A stretch of DNA of 64,000 nucleotides from the NCBI RefSeq assembly GCF_022012305.1, contig NZ_JAKLTM010000004.1:602754-666753 (forward strand). Direction: 5' to 3'. Source of the DNA: Ramlibacter paludis. GTDB taxonomy: Bacteria > Pseudomonadota > Gammaproteobacteria > Burkholderiales > Burkholderiaceae_C. Under the pieces are notes generated by a model. The model saw only the letters and a list, made by a program, of their open reading frames with translations. It was not told the DNA's origin and did no database searches. This document shows, piece by piece, positions 62,000-64,000 of this stretch. The translations under genes were made by a program, and so were the position numbers. Within the stretch, counting starts at the first letter, position 1. The number at the start of each line of letters is the position of its first letter.

Positions 62000-62443
62000 T
62001 CAGATTGCCTGATCATCCATCAGCTCCAAGAGGTCGATTGCCGTCTTGGCCCGGGCATCGTCCCCGATGGCCAGTGGCGCGACGTGCCTGCGCATCGACT
62101 GGATGAAGGCCCTCAGCGTTTCCTGCACGGACCCGCCGAGGTAGGTCTCATGGCCTTCCTCGGGGCAGAAGGTGCCGCCGAGATCGATGAGAGCTTCCAT
62201 GGTCGCCCGTTGGGCCCAAGGCTTGCCGTCCACCAGCAGCCGCTCTATTTCAGGGAGCACTCCCAGGACGACCGGATAGAACGTACCCGCATGGTTGTTG
62301 CCCATGGCCCAGAGAAACGCATCGTGCGCCTCGAACGCGGACGGTTCATCGCTCGCGCGCCAAAGCGCATCGAGCGCGGCCTCCACGCTGCCCGGGTCGT
62401 TGGACTCGGGCTGCGGGAAGTGGTCCAGGTGGAGTGGGTTCAC
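62000..62443 (-). CDS. Hypothetical HEAT-like/immunity-like protein
   Basis: 147 residues, GTG start. Helical with the segment HAGTFYPVVLGVLPEIERLL and KPWAQRATMEALIDLGGTF, an alpha-solenoid-like pattern seen in several small unknown or immunity proteins. No motif identifies a function. It lies 8 bp after the small membrane protein gene on the same strand and is probably co-transcribed. Confidence 0.68.
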   Translation of the reverse strand: MNPLHLDHFPQPESNDPGSVEAALDALWRASDEPSAFEAHDAFLWAMGNNHAGTFYPVVLGVLPEIERLLVDGKPWAQRATMEALIDLGGTFCPEEGHETYLGGSVQETLRAFIQSMRRHVAPLAIGDDARAKTAIDLLELMDDQAI

Positions 62444-62451
62444 GGCTGCGC

Positions 62452-62838
62452 TCAGGAGCGAACCGCCAGCAGGACCAGCGCGGGAACCATCGCGGACCCT
62501 GCCAGGGTTGCGGCAAAAACGATGCCGAGGATTGCGCCGCGCGGGAATCCGATCCGGTTTCCGTCCTGCGCGTAGGCGAATCGTCCGAAGTACCAGCCAC
62601 CGAGCAGCAGGTGTGCCGCGAGACCGAAAGCCAGCGCCAACGGCAGCGGCGTCGAATTGCCGCCGAGGCGAGCGATCAGGGTCGCACCAACCGAGCCCAC
62701 CAGAAGCAGGATGACGTACCCGAAGGCGCGGAGCCAGCTCAAGTTCGTTCGGCGATACAGCCTGGCAGCCAGCTTTACCAGGGCGGTCATCAGCGCGACT
62801 GACAAGGTGAGCGGAAGGAGCGTCAGGAGTGATTGCAT
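62452..62838 (-). CDS. Small polytopic membrane protein
   Basis: 128 residues with four hydrophobic segments (LLTLLPLTLSVALMTALVKLA, AFGYVILLLVGSVGATLIA, LPLALAFGLAAHLLLGGWYFG, GAILGIVFAATLAGSAMVPALVLLAV). No charged transport motif is visible. The ATG at 62838 precedes the first segment. Family not recognised. It lies 19 bp downstream of the YidD-like gene on the same strand. Confidence 0.7.
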   Translation of the reverse strand: MQSLLTLLPLTLSVALMTALVKLAARLYRRTNLSWLRAFGYVILLLVGSVGATLIARLGGNSTPLPLALAFGLAAHLLLGGWYFGRFAYAQDGNRIGFPRGAILGIVFAATLAGSAMVPALVLLAVRS

Positions 62839-62857
62839 GGCGTGATGGGGTGTCCTC

Positions 62858-63349
62858 TCAGGCATCGCTTGCGGCGACGTCCTTCTTGCGAGATTTTTTC
62901 GAGCGACCGAGATCCGCATTCGGCGGGATGTAAATGTACTTCTCCCCGCTCGTGCTCCGCCGGCGGCTGGGCCAGTTGCATCCGCCGAAGTCACAGCAGC
63001 TGGCCAGGTCGCAGGCGCTGGAAATCCATCGGCCGGAAGGCAAGTCACAGCCACCTGGCAAGTCGCATCCGCCGTCACACGGCGCATCGCAGCCGACGTC
63101 GCACGATCCCCGCTGGGAAATCGGAGGGCGGGAGCGGCAAACATGGCGCCGGTGAACGACACCGCAAAGATGCGTGCGTTGCCGGATCAGCACGAGGCCG
63201 GCAAGCACGCCGTGACGCCGCACAGCGCGGTAGCCCAGCGCAGAGCAACTGGCACGGCCGGTATGCGTGCGATAGGCGCAGGCGAAGCCCTTGTAGGGAG
63301 AGAGGTACTTCTGGTAGATGCGAATCGCGAGGAGGGCAAGCCGGCGCAT
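62858..63349 (-). CDS. YidD-like protein with unusual cysteine-rich tail
   Basis: 163 residues. Residues 1-65 match the start of YidD (LALLAIRIYQKYLSPYKGFACAYRTHTGRASCSALGYRAVRRHGVLAG), the membrane-protein-insertion factor, normally about 70-100 residues. Residues about 75-130 form an unusual tail with about 12 cysteines arranged as CDxxC-type repeats (SCDVGCDAPCDGGCDLPGGC). The end is lysine-rich. The canonical second-half YidD motif RLxRCxP is not visible. It may be a real metal-binding extension or a degenerate gene. Confidence 0.72.
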   Translation of the reverse strand: MRRLALLAIRIYQKYLSPYKGFACAYRTHTGRASCSALGYRAVRRHGVLAGLVLIRQRTHLCGVVHRRHVCRSRPPISQRGSCDVGCDAPCDGGCDLPGGCDLPSGRWISSACDLASCCDFGGCNWPSRRRSTSGEKYIYIPPNADLGRSKKSRKKDVAASDA

Positions 63350-63374
63350 ATCGGGTGGAGGCTAACGCAACGTG

Positions 63375-63902
63375 TCAGCCCTGGTGTCCCACGAGCGCGA
63401 ATTCATGCATCTCCTTCCAGCGGCCCGAAGAATTCTCCAGCAATTTCACGTAACCGCAATGCGTCGAGACGGGCCCGTTTCGCTCGATGTCGGCGCGAAG
63501 CTCGCGCTCCACGGATTCGGCTGCCAGGGCATCGCCGTCCGCCACGGTCAGGTGCGGAATGACCGACGTGTGAGTCCCCCCGTACGGCGGGTACTCGGGA
63601 AATGCGCGGGCAACCGCCAAGGTGAGCTCCTCGAATGGTTGCACGAAGGCGGGCGCCAGATAGGCGGTTGCGGGGAAGCGCTCCACTCGATGGAGAACGC
63701 ACCGGAACGGCGAGAACCGCTTGAACAGGATGCCCAAGCGGCGGCGCACGCTTGAATCGACTAGCTCCGGCCCCATGAACGGAAACAGGATGGTGATATG
63801 CGCCGGCACCCCCAGGCTCGCCTGCGGATCGAATCTGCGGCGCAGGGCTCCAAATCGCGCCTCGGCTTCGGAGACGAAGATCACCAAGCCGGTCTGATGC
63901 AT
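63375..63902 (-). CDS. 2'-5' RNA ligase/2H phosphoesterase family protein
   Basis: 175 residues. The two HxT motifs of the 2H superfamily are HIT at His35 (PAHITILFPF) and HLT near residue 116 (VIPHLTVADG). Length fits LigT/YjcG-like proteins. Such enzymes act on 2',5' or cyclic phosphate bonds of RNA or nucleotides. It is the first gene of the leftward cluster and is divergent from a possible gene at the right edge. Confidence 0.88.
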   Translation of the reverse strand: MHQTGLVIFVSEAEARFGALRRRFDPQASLGVPAHITILFPFMGPELVDSSVRRRLGILFKRFSPFRCVLHRVERFPATAYLAPAFVQPFEELTLAVARAFPEYPPYGGTHTSVIPHLTVADGDALAAESVERELRADIERNGPVSTHCGYVKLLENSSGRWKEMHEFALVGHQG

Positions 63903-63960
63903 GAAGAGGTCTTGTCGGTTCGATTTCTCCCGCTGTTGACCTTCTTTGCGTTAGGTAGGA

Positions 63961-64000
63961 ATGCCAACGAAAGCGAAGCAAGCTCCGTGTCCGTGTCGAA
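63961..64000 (+). CDS. Possible start of a SEC-C/YchJ-like gene (3' truncated)
   Basis: An ATG at 63961 with TAGGTAGGA just upstream opens a frame reading MPTKAKQAPCPCR to the edge. The CPC motif is that seen at the start of SEC-C/YchJ zinc-binding proteins. Only 13 codons are visible, so this is tentative. Confidence 0.35.
   Translation, partial: MPTKAKQAPCPCR

Overview
The window is GC-rich (roughly two-thirds G+C), densely coded chromosomal DNA with short intergenic gaps. The organism is most likely a betaproteobacterium of the order Burkholderiales, probably Comamonadaceae (Ramlibacter/Variovorax-like). The reasons are four Bug/TctC-type solute-binding proteins, a DUF4148 protein, an SRAP protein beginning Met-Cys-Ser-Asn, TctDE-like and LytTR-like two-component systems, and the general codon use. 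These are inferences from family knowledge; no rRNA or other phylogenetic marker lies in the window. I saw no tRNA, rRNA, CRISPR array, integrase, phage module or complete insertion sequence.

Layout. 1-4081: the 3' part of kdpD, then kdpE and kup (potassium sensing and uptake), with a nested inverted repeat between kdpE and kup. 4072-10505: an Imm5-like protein, then an aconitase/AcnD plus PrpF operon read leftward, divergent from a GntR-type regulator and a Bug protein; together they look like a tricarboxylate-use unit. 10515-12358: a LytS/LytTR-type kinase and regulator. 12445-14668: a hemerythrin protein and small unknown genes, including a three-gene cassette that looks like a nucleotidyltransferase toxin with adaptor and immunity candidates. 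14727-21331: VanX-like dipeptidase, BatA-like VWA protein, SRAP, YgjP-like metalloprotease, PAS kinase, serine/threonine dehydratase and unknowns. 21345-26679: a leftward unit with a metallo-beta-lactamase-fold lipoprotein, a Bug protein, TctD-like regulator, TctE-like kinase and a second Bug protein, with no TctA/TctB permease. 26856-32386: a stand-alone GspC-like lipoprotein, a secreted tyrosine-rich protein, a zinc-ribbon membrane protein and a leftward TPR regulator/propeller/DUF899/membrane-protein operon. 32454-36372: putrescine-type aminotransferase, gamma-glutamylputrescine-synthetase-like enzyme and another Bug protein.

36504-48608 is rich in signalling: S51 peptidase, MFS transporter coupled to a hybrid kinase, a divergent double-domain KaiC-like ATPase with its own receiver protein, HNH protein, DUF1428 protein, and two paralogous hybrid kinases flanking an RcnB-like secreted protein. 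48742-58322: M16 protease, LysR regulator with a neat triple-repeat operator, a PF06042-type nucleotidyltransferase, BaiN/HI0933-like flavoprotein, secreted small proteins with clear terminators, and an MFS_3 exporter. 58496-60900: a DUF3703 domain fused in frame to a lipoprotein, a di-heme cytochrome c peroxidase, and a secreted repeat protein. 61039-63902: a leftward run of small genes (RibD-C/DHFR-like, lipoprotein, unknowns, a YidD-like protein with a cysteine-rich tail, and a 2H phosphoesterase). A possible gene start lies at the right edge.

There is no single large undescribed system. The candidates most worth a second look are the 13.3-14.7 kb toxin-like cassette, the permease-less Tct/Bug/MBL unit, the KaiC-like/hybrid-kinase pair, the DUF3703-lipoprotein fusion, the YidD-like protein with a Cys-rich tail, and several regularly spaced operator repeats.
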